A stretch of DNA of 64,000 nucleotides from Chaetoceros tenuissimus (taxonomy: Eukaryota > Bacillariophyta > Thalassiosirophyceae > Chaetocerotales > Chaetocerotaceae). The stretch is taken from the NCBI GenBank assembly GCA_021927905.1, contig BLLK01000047.1:3596001-3660000 (forward strand). Reading direction: 5' to 3'. Below the pieces are notes generated by a model. It ran no database searches. It worked only from the letters and a program-made list of their open reading frames with translations, and was not told where the DNA came from. Below, piece after piece: positions 10,863-21,931 of the stretch (within the stretch, counting starts at the first letter, position 1; each line of letters begins with the position of its first letter). A program made the translations under genes and the position numbers.

Positions 10863-12976
10863 ATGAATCTAAGGAACTCATTTCTTAATTCTGGTTCACC
10901 TCTGCTCCTTCTGCGTGCTGGTGTATTACTTCTAGTGCTGCTATTGAGCTCATGGACTCCAAGAAGCTTCTGTTTCATTCATGGGTTTTCCTCTTCCAGA
11001 ACGAGGAAAGGATCAGAATTTCTACGGAAGCATCCTCTTTCTAACAATGGCGTCTTCTTCAAAAGTGAAACTTTAGTACTAACCCCAAGAAGAAGCCCAG
11101 CAGCAGGTAGTGTTGATGCTCAAACTATTGCTCACCAAAAGCGTTCTTATTCGGAACTTTTTGCTAGGGAATATGAGCTCGAAGAAGATCTCGAGGAGGA
11201 GGATTCTGATTATTCTCCAGCAGCTTCTGAACTTTCCTATTTTAGTCGAACAACTTTCACAGGCGAAGAAGAGCAAGAAGATACATGCTGCGAAGATACT
11301 GAATTCGATATGATTGTGATTGGAAGTGGCAATGGGGCATGCGGGTTCTTAAGTGGTTGTCTAAGTTTTGTAAAACCTGGATACAAAGTCTTAGTGTTGG
11401 AAGAGGGTCAGAACTTTTTCTACAGTCAGATGTTACACATCAAAATAACTGGTCCGAAAGCTATGGAACTGGAAGAATTTACAAGTTGCATAATGCGAGA
11501 ACATCAGATGGACGCCCTATCATCACCGGCAGAGCACGTACAATGGGAGGTGGAGGTTCCATAAACTACACCATGATTCACGAGTCTTCCAAGTGGCTTT
11601 CTGAAAATATTGGCTATTCTATCGAGTATTGGGATAAACTCAAGCGAAGCCTAAACAAGAAGTTCTGTCGTCCCGATCCAATCACAACGCAAACCAAGTT
11701 TTCTAAACATATCCGAGATAAAGCCATTGCTGCTGGTTTTATATTTGACCCAAGTGCCCCACACGAACCTCCCAAGAAAAATCAATATATTGGAAACATT
11801 CCGAGTCTAAAGGACAACTTTGACGATTATCCAACCGAAGAAGCCAAACAGCTCTACAACTTTCCTACACAATTCAATGCGTATGGACAGCGCACAAACA
11901 GTGGCGTGTCGATAGTTGACTGGGATAAAGTGCATCTTAGGTGCAACAGATTAGTAAAAGAATTGGTCATGGAAGGGAAATCTTGTACTCAAGTCAAGGT
12001 AAAGAACAACCTCACTAAGAAAAATGAAGTCTATACTTTGAAGAAACATGGTAAAGTCATACTTGCAGCTGGGTCTCAAAGTCCTCGCTTACTTATGCGC
12101 ACTCCAATTGAGAATAAATACATTGGTAAGCGTGTGAATGACCATATTTGCTTGCCTCTCGGACTTTACATTGTGTCCAAAGATTTAAAGGCCAGAATTG
12201 GCGGCGCTGATGTTTACGAACCAATATTTGGATCAACTCTTGTTACTTCCAACTGTGGTCAGAATGATGCTGGTGTGAAGGGAGTGGTATTTTTAGATTT
12301 CTTCACAGGAAGTCTTGAAAATTTATCATTCATGGTTTCAAGCCTTTACCTTTGTTTCGTCCCTTTTAACTGTCTGAAGAGGTTGTTCGGCAGATATCCC
12401 ATCCTATTTACATTTCTCTCGAACTCTATCAGGATATTATTGACGGTATTGGTATTCGTCGTCGACGTGCTTACCTTTAAATTTCTCAACGAGTCCAACG
12501 AGCTCAAGCTCACAACCTCACTCATCAAGTTTAAAGCTGTTCGTGAAGGACATTATGAAAAAGAAAATGATCAGATCACACTTAGGTTTTTTGAAGACGA
12601 GAACGACTTTGTCATTGCCGAAAAAGCAATCAAGGAGAACCTAGCTTTCTTGGAGTCTATTGGTTCGAGGCCAAATATACTCATTCGAAAACTTTTCCAA
12701 CTGTTGACGAAGATCCCTTATGACGAAGACGAAGTTGAACGCTACGTGAAAAATTTCAGCAAGAGGACATTATTATCTGAACAGCATCTTGCAGGAGGGT
12801 GCGTTTTTGGTGAAGCGATTGATAAGGGCCTCAATTGTGCATCTGACACTGGTAAAGTGTTTGGTACGGACAACATTCATGTTGCAGACCTCTCGGCAGT
12901 TCCCCTCCCTCGCTGTAGTACTCAAATGACGGCGTACTTGGTGGGGTACCATGTAGGGAAACAAATGTTTCATTGA
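10863..12976 (+). CDS. GMC-type FAD-dependent oxidoreductase (one apparent frameshift)
   Basis: Glucose-methanol-choline family oxidoreductase, resembling long-chain alcohol oxidase/choline dehydrogenase-like enzymes. ATG at 10863. Residues ~15-38 are a hydrophobic signal/anchor segment, followed by an acidic linker. The FAD dinucleotide motif (FDMIVIGSGNGACGFLSG) is at about residues 148-165, then VLVLEEGQNFF. After this the frame must change to continue with SDVTHQNNWSESYGTGRIYK, TMGGGGSINYTMIHESS and the C-terminal block HVADLSAVPLPRCSTQMTAY. The change falls at a run of five T (11415-11419): one base more there would restore a continuous protein. Both halves are well conserved in sense, so this is either a sequencing or assembly indel or a recent lesion. 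The first frame alone stops at 11564. Single exon otherwise, about 704 residues. Confidence 0.8.
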
Positions 12977-13239
12977 AAGTCTCCAAGTGCAAATAGATGC
13001 ATCGCATTCTAATTAATGAAAATGGCAAAGAATGTAGTGGATAAACAACAAAAGTAATCATAGAAAAGTCTTATTAACATTTTTTAAGAAAGTGCTATTG
13101 AGTTAATAGACAGAAACTCAAACTTTCACGACTTTTTCTGCTCCAACTTCCCTTATCCCTTTCCTTTCAACTTTAAGATCCCTCCCTGATAAGTTGAATT
13201 GGAATCATCCCCTAAACAATCCTAGAACAGAAAGGTCAT

Positions 13240-15021
13240 TTACTCTGACTCCGCGGTGGATGGAGAATCTCTTGGTTCCCTCGACTTAGCTCTACCATGT
13301 TCCTCCTTGTTGCTAATAAAGAGCTCGATGTATCTCGAACCGAGACTCTTTTTATGGAGACCCATAGCACTCTCCGATAGCTCAGGAGTTGGAAAAGCAA
13401 TGTAACCCTCCCCAGTTGCTCTTCCATCACTGCGGTATGACAGGCAGATACTATCTTCAATTGGATCATATCCCTTGAAGAATTCAAAAATTTCCTCTTT
13501 TGTTGTTGTGAATGGCAACCCACGCATTCTCAAATATCCCGTATGTTCCCCAACTTGGATTCCTCCTCCTCTTCCTCTTCCAGCAGCTTTGCCACGACTG
13601 TCACTTCTAGACGATCCTCTTGGTCTACCCATATGAGGCTGACCTGGTTGTCCCTGATGCATCTGTGGATGTGTTCCTACATTTCCACGCAGCTGCTGTG
13701 TAGGCATACTGTTCGAAGTGTATGGAGATTCCGAACGGCGACCATGATCTCCCTGACGATAGTGACTACTCTTTTGAAAATGTACATATTGCTGAAAAGA
13801 CAAGGCGCGGTGAGTGCTGTGTCGAGAGAATAGGTTACATTGTGATGTTCAAAATAAAAAACTTACCGATGAAACTGCACCATAGTAATCATTTCTTTTC
13901 CCTTGAAATACTTCCACACAAGACCCATGTCTCATTGGCTGTCTATTTCTCTGAAATGCCATGGACCAATCTGCAGGATTCGAGAATAAAACAAAAGCCT
14001 CGGAAGTCTGTACTTGATGCTGACCAGAATAAACTGGCGGAGGCAAAAGCACAATATCTGTTACAATCAATCCCTGAAAGAACAAAAGTACATCTTCAAT
14101 ATTAGCATCATATGGCAAGTTCCTCAAACGGACACATGGAAATGGTCCAAGTAGACTCTCAAGAGGATCCATTGGCATTTGAGGAGGCATATTGTATGAA
14201 CTCTGCTGTGGTGGCATATTCATTCTTTGCTCGTGTCTATTAGGTTCCATGCGCATATTCTGCATCTGTCCCGATAGATCCTGTTCATACTCGGAAGTAC
14301 GAGAACGCTGTCCGTGACTAGAAGATGAGTGCATCATGTGTTGCGATGACTGTTGCATTTCCTGCATAGGAGGCTGCATACCCATGTTATATCCATGATG
14401 GTAACTGTTTGGTTTTCCAGGTAAAGCAGATTTCGGTGGCAAGGACAATGGCGATGGCGCAACATTGGAAACAGAATTAGGATCCCGATGATAATTCAAT
14501 TTCGAGTCACGTTCATCAAAGGAAGAACGTTGATATTTCGCAAGTGATGATTGAGAAGAGTATTGCGATTGCGAATTATATTGCATTTGTGCATTATTAG
14601 CCGCAGCCAACAGAGATGACGGTTGACGTTGAGCAGTCGATGCAGATGATGCCATATTTCGCAGTGATGACGAAGACGGCAAGGAGTCAGAGTTGTTAAT
14701 GGAGAGACCATAGTTATCATTTCGCCCAGTGGAATTATATGAAAGCCCACGAGAGAAGCCCGATGATAAGGTAGACGGAGATGGCGAAGACGAAGGTTCG
14801 GTATCATTCAGAAAGTTATCATCGTAAGCAAAGTTGATGGATGGCAGATTCAAGATGTCATCAGCATCAGTGTTTTTAGCAGTAGTCGATTTATAAGGAG
14901 TACCAGGATTTGATGCAGTACCGGTAGTATTGGAAGCCCAGATACGAGAAGAAGAAGGAAAGGAATTATAATTTTTGGGTGAGTGTGGTGTATTCGAGTC
15001 AACGTCATCAAAATAAGACAT
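13240..15021 (-). CDS. Two-RRM RNA-binding protein, hnRNP H/F (qRRM)-like
   Basis: Exon 1 is 13867-15021 and exon 2 is 13240-13791 (minus), joined across a 75-bp GT-AG intron in phase 0; 568 residues. The start is the ATG at 15021 (MSYFDDVDSN). The first ~290 residues are low-complexity Ser/Asn/Gln/Met-rich and likely disordered. RRM1 (~296-378) begins PCVRLRNLPYDANIEDVLLF. After an Arg-Gly-rich linker (GRGRGGG), RRM2 (~445-525) reads YLRMRGLPFTTTKEEIFEFF ... GRATGEGYIAF ... SRYIELFISNKEE. The RGLPF and GEGYIAF variants of RNP2/RNP1 are those of the quasi-RRMs of hnRNP F/H and GRSF1, which bind G-rich RNA. A role in splicing or mRNA fate is inferred. Convergent with the GMC gene. Confidence 0.85.
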
Positions 15022-16949
15022 GGTGAAAGAACAGATATGAAGTACAAAAAGTGATATGTGTCGGTGCTGCTTGCTGTCCAATAAGTAAGAATCTTATGAT
15101 ACCAACGGACCAGAGACAAGCGGCGGCTCGATGCTTTTCCAGTTTCAAAGCAGAGGCTCTTAAGGCGGCGGCTCTCTGACTCTAAATCTCTAATGGGAAA
15201 AGCAAAAGAGAGAGAAAGAAAAAAGTTCTTTTTCAACCCAAGTACCAAGTTCCGAAAAGTAACTAAGAAGTATCTTCTGGTCACCTGACTCGAATCAACT
15301 GACGGCGCTTAGTCAAAGTAGCGACTCTGAATCAGCAAAGAGCAAAAGATCTGGAATCGATGCTCAAGGAAAGGGAGAGAAACAATTCAAATCCTCAAAT
15401 ACCCTTTTTGTGATCCTTCACCATCTGGTGGTTGCAACAAGATTTTCTTCTCTGCAAAGCTCTTCTGCAATGAGGTATTGCTGGCCAACCCTTTGCTGGA
15501 ATCGTACGAGAGAATACTACGGGACTGCCGTAGACTTTGTCGTACACTCGCGTGGGAGACAGTCGTCAACCGTATAAATGGCCTAAAAGAAAGGAATTGA
15601 TTTACTTCCTGTCTCTTTCCCCTTCTCTCCTCTTTTCGCAGAATGGCGAAGAGTGTTCGGTTCTTTCAGAGCCCAATTTTAGCGGTGGAGAGAACCCCCA
15701 TGCCAATGAGATGAAGAAGTGAATGCGATGGATATATGATTTGAAATAGCTCCTTTACCACAATGCAATCAACTCTGTAATGATTTAAAGTAAAACTTGA
15801 TTATCATTCTTCGCTTGCATGGGTTTGCAGTAATTTTTTAGAGGCAAATCTCATATATCTAGACCATGTATGACACTTATCGCCAAAGCTCTTGAAAGAG
15901 GAACATCCTTGAGAGAGATATCGCCTCATTCCTTCATTTTTCAAAAAAGATTTGAAAATGCTTGCTTGACCATTTCTAGAACATAGAGTATCTTGGAGTA
16001 TTTCCTAGTAACAATAGTGTAGCTTGTAGTGATTGCTGATTGGCAAGTTTCCTAGCTAGGTACATATGCCATACCTACTATGAATAGGCAGCATAGCAGC
16101 AAAAACCCAAGAAAGCGAACCTCCTACTACTAGAGCACATCATCTAATTGAACAGCAAGCCCCTTACATATTCATCATATCATATTGTACTGTTTTATAA
16201 TGCCCTTCATGTTGCATAGTTTCAAAACTTCGCGAGAACTTGTCTCGAACCCGCGCAAAAATAGCTGCACAAACACAAGACACAACACTTCAAAAATTGA
16301 CAATACTCACTGTTGAGGGTAGCCTTCTGGGGCTCCATAAAACTGCTGGCTCAATACCACCTCCTCATACTGCCTTTCGTCACCATATTGCTCTTGAGGG
16401 ACGTTGGCACGGTGTTCGTTTTCGTGGTGGGAATCCATTCTGCTTGCAATTCACTTCAATTCGATTTAGATGAGAGATGTGCTATGTGTTTTGAGTGACA
16501 CAATGTTGTTCACATTCTGGACTTGCAGGTCCGCCACAGATTTTACAAATTTCCAGTCTTGTAAACTGAAGATAGGCCATTTTGGTTTAGAATTTTAGCC
16601 TTTGCTGGAGACTTTTCCATGACCGATGCGTACTGTTCCGTACAAGCAACTGGTGCAGAAAACCTTATGGTACTGGTTATATAACGGTAAATGGACAAAA
16701 GCTTCCGTTGAAGTCGGATGCTGAAAATTTCGATTGACGCCATTTATTTTACGAGCATCACTTTTTCCTATAGCTTGATTGAGAAAAAATTGTTCTTCGC
16801 ATCAACATCAGTTCCTTATTGATTGAAAAAGACTTTGGAAAGTGAGTCTAAGTTATTCTAGGCTCGACCAGATAATCATAGACTACACATATCTATAGGA
16901 TTCATTACTGCATTCACATAGTACCATACTACCCTTCTCTGCACTAAAC
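15022..16949. other. Long intergenic region with only small, uncertain open frames
   Basis: Nearly 1.9 kb without a convincing gene. A minus-strand frame at 15387-15590 (ending KSFAEKKILLQPPDGEGS...) follows an acceptor-like TTTCTTTTAG at about 15581-15592, and could be a last exon. Around 15640-15720 the minus strand reads IGMGVLSTAKIGL before a stop, which resembles the start of a Gfo/Idh/MocA oxidoreductase but goes no further. The plus strand there has a good acceptor and a 23-codon frame (MAKSVRFFQSPILAV). Plus-strand frames at 16240-16498 overlap and have no recognisable motif. The region may hold a decayed gene and the promoters of both neighbours. Confidence 0.4.
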
Positions 16950-17675
16950 ATGGAATCTCGAGATGAAGAATCGACTCTGAACGAACATGACTTTGGACAG
17001 TCACATGATGAAAATAATTCTTCTATTGACCCAATCATTCAACAAATTCTAATCAAGGGAATGAGAGCACTTATTGCTGGAAATGGACTAGTAAAGTTTC
17101 ACAAACATTTAGCAAAGAAATTGTATATATTGGACCAAGATAGATTTAGTGAAGCAGATAGCGAATACAATCCAAACGATGAGATGCAGAGAGTGATGCT
17201 CGACACTTGGACTGAAGAACTAATGAGATTCTTGGCTTTGAAAACCATCACAAATGATATCTCTGAACCGTGTTCTTTATTACCTGGATTTGCAGTCGGT
17301 ATCGCTTGGAAAGCATTGATGTTGACTCCATCTATATACTCCAAGGTTTGTTTTGCAATGGGTAATAGTAACATCTTTGATCACGACCCAAGTGATACCG
17401 GAGCAAGTGTTCGTAATTTGAAAGAAAAGCACAAGATAAAGAGACACAATGTAACTCTCAGAGCATATGATGACTATTTTGACTCGCATCCACCTAGTCT
17501 TTATTGGAACTTTCACAAAAAGGAATCCACTAAAAAGAAGGATGATATTTTTACATCAATGATTCGACAGTGTGGTGTAGAGACATCTTTCTTTACTGAT
17601 CCGTTTGCAACAGAAGTGACTACCGAAGTAGAGAAACCAATGAGTCCAAAGATGCCACTTTATGATAACGAGTAA
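16950..17675 (+). CDS. Uncharacterised protein with a LPGFAVGIAWKALML-type motif
   Basis: Single-exon frame of 241 residues, ATG at 16950. The N-terminus is acidic. The central part contains CSLLPGFAVGIAWKALML followed by SIYSKVCFAMG. This resembles the 'VD.aWHalml....Y..vC...G' blocks seen in a family of uncharacterised diatom proteins, although the usual His is Lys here. No signal peptide or membrane helix. The C-terminus is polar and Lys/Glu-rich. I do not know its function. It converges on the nuclear AP2-like gene with about 165 bp between stops. Confidence 0.7.
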   Translation: MESRDEESTLNEHDFGQSHDENNSSIDPIIQQILIKGMRALIAGNGLVKFHKHLAKKLYILDQDRFSEADSEYNPNDEMQRVMLDTWTEELMRFLALKTITNDISEPCSLLPGFAVGIAWKALMLTPSIYSKVCFAMGNSNIFDHDPSDTGASVRNLKEKHKIKRHNVTLRAYDDYFDSHPPSLYWNFHKKESTKKKDDIFTSMIRQCGVETSFFTDPFATEVTTEVEKPMSPKMPLYDNE

Positions 17676-17841
17676 AAACCTATGTATGCATGACGCCATC
17701 ACTGAAAAAAAAATCAATTTTGTAGTCGTATATTTACTGATTGGTCAATATTTAAACATTAATTTATATAAAGCGTACAATGAGTATAATTCGAGAAGAG
17801 AGCTTTTCCATATACACTACCTAGTGTACGTTTTCGTCTTT

Positions 17842-19593
17842 CTACGTCGTCTTTCCACTTTTCTCCTTTTTGATTTCATCAAATTTCTTTTGCCAGGTCT
17901 TTTTCTCTTCTTCCTTTACAGATACCATGGCCCAGTTGTGTATAGAGAATCCAGTATCCTCCCTAGGCTTTCTATTTAGATGAAACGTCAAGGCGACAGC
18001 TTTTTCAACACTAACCGCTTCAATGTCTCGGTCTCTGGAATCTTTACTGCTCATTTCATCTGTTTCGGCGGCTGTTGTGCTGTCACCATACTCTCCAGAA
18101 GACTCATTTCTAGATCGTTTCCTTGACACCCTAATCTTAGATATTCTAATATCTTCTTCATCATCACTACTATCAATCACAATCGGTTCATTCAATTTGC
18201 TGTCATCTAACTTCTTTTGACTCTTTTCTTCACGAGATTTCCGTGCAATTTTATTGTTTTGGTTCCGATACTCATCAATTGCATCCTTTGCAGAAGATTG
18301 TGTCTCATAAGATCCCAGCATCACTTTATTCCCTCTCACATCAATCGCAGCGAGCCAATTCTTATCAACTTGACACTGTATTATATCCTCCCCTGGATAA
18401 ATAGAGTCCATAATTTTGCGTGGGGTTTTCAATGCCGAATCGCCAGGAGCAGTAGGAAGCACAGGTCTCTTTGGAACAATGGGTAAAGCTGGCATTTTGG
18501 AATCTCCTGGAATGGGGGTTGTCGATCTTGAATTAGATCTTGATTTATTTCTAGCGCTTGTCCTGGTGCCAGTGATTTGATGATAAGATTGTACAGACGC
18601 AAGATCATCAACTAAACTGTTAGCCTTGGCCAATTCAATCGCGTCCTCCACCGACAGACCATTATTATACGATGTTTCATCTACACTTTCACTTGATTTC
18701 TTTGCCACTTTACTTTTTGCTTCTTTCTTTTTCGCCCCTTTCTTACTCGCAGGTTTCTTACTGACTGGAGATTGAGGGATTATAGTTTCTAGACTTGAAA
18801 GTAGCACCAACTCATCTCTCCAATCTGTAAAGTCTACCAAAGGATTATTAATTTCGTCGGAACCCTCAGGAGGCTCCACTGGGAAATATTCTTCTCTGAG
18901 CAATGTACGTCGTTCATATAGAGGATCCCAATCGTGCTTGAAATGCCCTGGTGTCGATTTATCTTCTATCGAAGCAATCAAAGCCTTTCTAAAACCTGGA
19001 CGAAATTGTTTCTCCACAAACTCTCCTGAATCCAACAAAGTCTTTTTGGTGACTGGATCAAAAGGAAAGAATTTGATACAGTTTGTGGGCCGCCAGAAGC
19101 CCCCATTTTCCCAATCATTTTGCAGAGATACCGGTAATAGATCCGGTCTATAAGGTTGCACGAATGCATTTATTTCGTCTGTAAGATTTTTTACAGCTTT
19201 CGACTCTCGATATCGACTTTCGACCCTTGGCACACGTGTATGTAAGATGCAAGGCCAGGCATCTTGATGATTTTGTATACGTAAATTCCTCTCTTGTCCA
19301 TCTTCCATCAGTTGAAAGTGAATCTTTAACTTTTTCCCATTTGATTTCTTCTTTCGAAAGTCGAGAATTGCGAGACATTTGACTCTGGCTGTATGTGTGT
19401 ATATTTTGGACAGTCTTTCCGATGTCATGTCGAGCTTTTCATCCCATTTATGTGCCCAGCCATCGTATTTGATGGTAACTTGTACATTCTCCTCTTTCTC
19501 TTGACTCTTTTTGATGACGACTGCAGACGACCAGATTCCATCCGGATCGCAAATCTCTACTCGCGAGCCGATTTCTGGTGTTACTTGGAGCAT
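17842..19593 (-). CDS. Nuclear protein with N-terminal Tudor/chromo-barrel-like and central AP2-like domain
   Basis: Single-exon protein of 583 residues, start ATG at 19593. Residues 5-70 (GSRVEICDPDGIWSSAVVI, VTIKYDGWAHKWDEKLDM) have the pattern of a Tudor-knot/chromo-barrel or MBT-like fold that reads histone marks. Residues ~70-230 form a conserved-looking region with an FFPFDPVTKKTLLDSG segment. A basic stretch follows (KKPASKKGAKKKEAKSK), and residues ~407-447 (WLAAIDVRGNKVMLGSYETQ...A) resemble an AP2/ERF DNA-binding unit. An acidic DSSDDEED patch and a basic RKRSR patch come next. The combination suggests a chromatin-associated transcription regulator. The domain calls are by eye; the AP2 call is the weaker one. 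Confidence 0.75.
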   Translation of the reverse strand: MLQVTPEIGSRVEICDPDGIWSSAVVIKKSQEKEENVQVTIKYDGWAHKWDEKLDMTSERLSKIYTHTARVKCLAILDFRKKKSNGKKLKIHFQLMEDGQERNLRIQNHQDAWPCILHTRVPRVESRYRESKAVKNLTDEINAFVQPYRPDLLPVSLQNDWENGGFWRPTNCIKFFPFDPVTKKTLLDSGEFVEKQFRPGFRKALIASIEDKSTPGHFKHDWDPLYERRTLLREEYFPVEPPEGSDEINNPLVDFTDWRDELVLLSSLETIIPQSPVSKKPASKKGAKKKEAKSKVAKKSSESVDETSYNNGLSVEDAIELAKANSLVDDLASVQSYHQITGTRTSARNKSRSNSRSTTPIPGDSKMPALPIVPKRPVLPTAPGDSALKTPRKIMDSIYPGEDIIQCQVDKNWLAAIDVRGNKVMLGSYETQSSAKDAIDEYRNQNNKIARKSREEKSQKKLDDSKLNEPIVIDSSDDEEDIRISKIRVSRKRSRNESSGEYGDSTTAAETDEMSSKDSRDRDIEAVSVEKAVALTFHLNRKPREDTGFSIHNWAMVSVKEEEKKTWQKKFDEIKKEKSGKTT

Positions 19594-20055
19594 GACTGAT
19601 GTACGCTGGCAGATTAGATGAAGCAGTAAATTCTACCTATTGGCTTCAAAAGGAAACTATGAAATGGACATGGGTATACTGCAAGAGATCGTTGATGTTG
19701 TGTTGATGGAAGTCATGTGCGTTTTCAACATAAGTACATAAATTTTATTAAAAATACGTACGTACCCTCCATCCAATAATTAAAATTCGAAGACACCTGT
19801 CATCTCAAGTCATTAGCTCGACGAGCTTAACTTTGTACGTAAATGTGTAGGTATGATGCAAAAGTAACGGAAGAGAAGCTTGCCATCACCCTGTTCCTCC
19901 TCTTCTTCCGAATATCTTTCACTTCCAATTAATTGCAATCATAAAAGCATTACTTTCCAACTCTGTTGTTGCTACTATTAGAATAATAAAGGGCAATCTA
20001 GAACCTTCATATAGTATTTAAAAAGAACTAGACCAATTTTGACAGTATTTCAAAA
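19594..20055. other. Divergent promoter region, AP2-like gene / SDHD
   Basis: About 460 bp between two divergent genes. It contains A+T-rich stretches and no open frame or repeat of note. Confidence 0.5.
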
Positions 20056-20508
20056 ATGATGCGATCAATCTTGGCACAAAGAATCAAACCGCTCACATCG
20101 GCACCGGCCTTGCGTCAAAAATCAACATCTTCCTCTCCAATCCAAGGAGATGCTGGTAATATCGCAACACACATCCATCATAAAATGACTACATTTCTAT
20201 CTGTAGCAACACCAATTTATTTCCTAGCGCCATTTCCATCGGAGGGATCATCTACTCTCAATAGTATATTCGGAACTCTATTGGCGGTGAATATTTCCGC
20301 TCATTCATGGATTGGTATGAATTATGTCGTTACTGATTATGTACCTAAAGTAAATAAGGCAATGGTTGGTCCTGCGAGAGTTGTTACCGCTGCCATTTCG
20401 GGTGTTACATTGCTTGGATTGGTAAAGCTTGCTGTCAATGATCACGGTGGAATCAAGGGAGCTATTACTTCTCTTTGGAACAAACCTGACAAGAAGGAGG
20501 AAAAGTAG
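20056..20508 (+). CDS. SDHD: Succinate dehydrogenase membrane anchor subunit (CybS)
   Basis: Small membrane anchor of mitochondrial complex II that binds heme b and ubiquinone. Single exon, 150 residues. The N-terminus is a typical mitochondrial presequence, Arg/Ser-rich with no acids (MMRSILAQRIKPLTSAPALR). Three hydrophobic segments lie at about 44-61, 69-92 and 108-127. The second carries NISAHSWIGMNYVVTDYVP, matching the CybS block with the axial heme His (His83 here) and the D-Y pair toward the quinone site. Length fits the family. Nuclear location with a presequence is as expected for diatoms. Confidence 0.88.
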   Translation: MMRSILAQRIKPLTSAPALRQKSTSSSPIQGDAGNIATHIHHKMTTFLSVATPIYFLAPFPSEGSSTLNSIFGTLLAVNISAHSWIGMNYVVTDYVPKVNKAMVGPARVVTAAISGVTLLGLVKLAVNDHGGIKGAITSLWNKPDKKEEK

Positions 20509-21020
20509 AATGATTTTTTGAAGGAGGCATGTATCATGTACTTGGCGATAATCTCTTGTGAATCTTTACTGGAATTCAAACTGAAAATAGATCGAGATAA
20601 AATACCGAGTAGTGAAAATAATTGTAATGGATTCATAGTATGAATATTTATATGAATCTAGTTCTTTGTTTGATATGTTATTGAATTTGTTGGAAAAATG
20701 CAGTGGAAGTATTTGAAATTTTATTTAAAACTTTTACGGTCTACTTGAGGCAACTTTCTTTTCTGATACTTTTACCAAATCTTTCTCTGTTTTCATCAGC
20801 GTCCTACAAACAGGTACCCTAGGTTTTTCTCAACAATCCAAGGACATCACTATTCCATATGAAAGCGTCATTCACGAAAGATTAAAATAAACTCCGGATC
20901 TAACCCGTGATCCTATGAGATATAATTCATACTATACAAAACAACAAAAATAATGGCGGGGATGAATATAAAACCTGTGCACAAAATTGGCAACACACAA
21001 GTTTCATCAGTAGTTAGATA
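20509..21020. other. Intergenic, convergent
   Basis: About 510 bp of A+T-rich sequence after SDHD. I see no gene or repeat. Confidence 0.5.
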
Positions 21021-21278
21021 TCATCTAACTTCTGCCTTTATGTATTCCCAGTCCCATTCTCTGCAATCGCAACAGCATGAATTTTGTTCTTCAATGTCGG
21101 TATACTGTATGTAATGAGAATTGGTTTCCGATTCTTCGTCGATAGTATCTTCCGTAAGTTGACTTCCGGTTGAGTTGTAATTCTGTTCATAGTCCTTTTT
21201 GAATGGCTGATTTGCAACGAGAATTTCGTCCTGAATTAGTTCATTTTGAATTGAACCCTTTTGATAGGAGATTTCCAT
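21021..21278 (-). CDS. Small acidic hypothetical protein
   Basis: An 85-residue frame with a real ATG at 21276-21278 (MEISYQKGSIQNELIQDEIL). It is acidic and polar with a Cys cluster near the end (SCCCDCREWDWEYIK). No signal peptide, membrane helix or family recognised. The position between two expressed-looking genes and the biased composition make it possible, but a chance open frame of this length cannot be excluded. Confidence 0.35.
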   Translation of the reverse strand: MEISYQKGSIQNELIQDEILVANQPFKKDYEQNYNSTGSQLTEDTIDEESETNSHYIQYTDIEEQNSCCCDCREWDWEYIKAEVR

Positions 21279-21697
21279 TTTTTCTAGGAATAATTAACTA
21301 GTCTAGCCACTGCTACTAGGGGAATATCTTCGTTCTTCGTTTCTGGAATTTATTTGCTTGACTGGAAAAAGATCCAAGAAAGTATCAATAAAAACTTTGG
21401 TAAAACTATTTCTCTAGGTATCGTACCTGCAATGATACCGCTCGTAAATCAGTTACTTGATTTATTTGTAGAAATGCATACTATTGACAACTACTTGAAA
21501 TACTGACGAGCATCAAATTCTCGGTTTCTCTTCGCTCTCTTTAGAATTGTGACGGCTAAATAGCCTTTAATGGCCTCTCTTGCACTTTGGTCACATTTCC
21601 AAACGGAATGACGCAGATTGATTTGCAGCCATCAATCTGCATGAAGCCTTTGAAAGAACACAAAGAAAACTCATAAACAAAATAACAAAATTTCATC
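21279..21697. other. Intergenic, promoter of the small plastid protein
   Basis: About 420 bp upstream of the tiny plastid protein gene; no gene seen. Confidence 0.45.
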
Positions 21698-21931
21698 ATG
21701 AAGGCTACCATCTCCGCAATCACTCTTCTTGCTGCAGCATCCACTACCGCTGCTTTTGCACCAGCTACCCCAGCTTTCACCAGAGTTGCTTCCCCACTAG
21801 CTGCAGAGCCAAAGAAGGAACTTGTACTCGACACCAACTTCGATGAGGTTGACCTTGTAACTCTTCTTGGACTCAAGAGACTTAAGAAGAAGGCTCGCAA
21901 GGGTAAGAGCAAGGCAAACAAGGGAAACTAA
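21698..21931 (+). CDS. Tiny plastid-targeted protein sharing a leader motif with the next gene
   Basis: A 77-residue protein. Residues 1-20 are a signal peptide ending TTAAFAPA, a classic diatom plastid cleavage site, followed by a short transit region. The mature part holds FDEVDLVTLLGLKRLKK at about 48-64 and a highly basic tail (KARKGKSKANKGN). The same block, [16 protein letters not shown], occurs at residues 42-57 of the adenylate kinase about 0.8 kb downstream, also directly after the presequence. The small gene therefore looks like the leader module of that kinase without its enzyme domain. No known function; the basic tail could bind nucleic acid or acidic partners. Confidence 0.75.
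   Translation: MKATISAITLLAAASTTAAFAPATPAFTRVASPLAAEPKKELVLDTNFDEVDLVTLLGLKRLKKKARKGKSKANKGN

Noticed and set aside
15640-15720. Minus-strand IGMGVLSTAKIGL, resembling the start of a Gfo/Idh/MocA oxidoreductase
   Set aside because: Only ~13 residues before a stop and no downstream family block; too short to call a pseudogene.
16225-16265. Possible tRNA: minus strand has GGTTCGAGAC like a Pol III B box
   Set aside because: The T stem cannot pair and no cloverleaf or A box is found; the short CGAGA/TCTCG inverted repeat explains the look.
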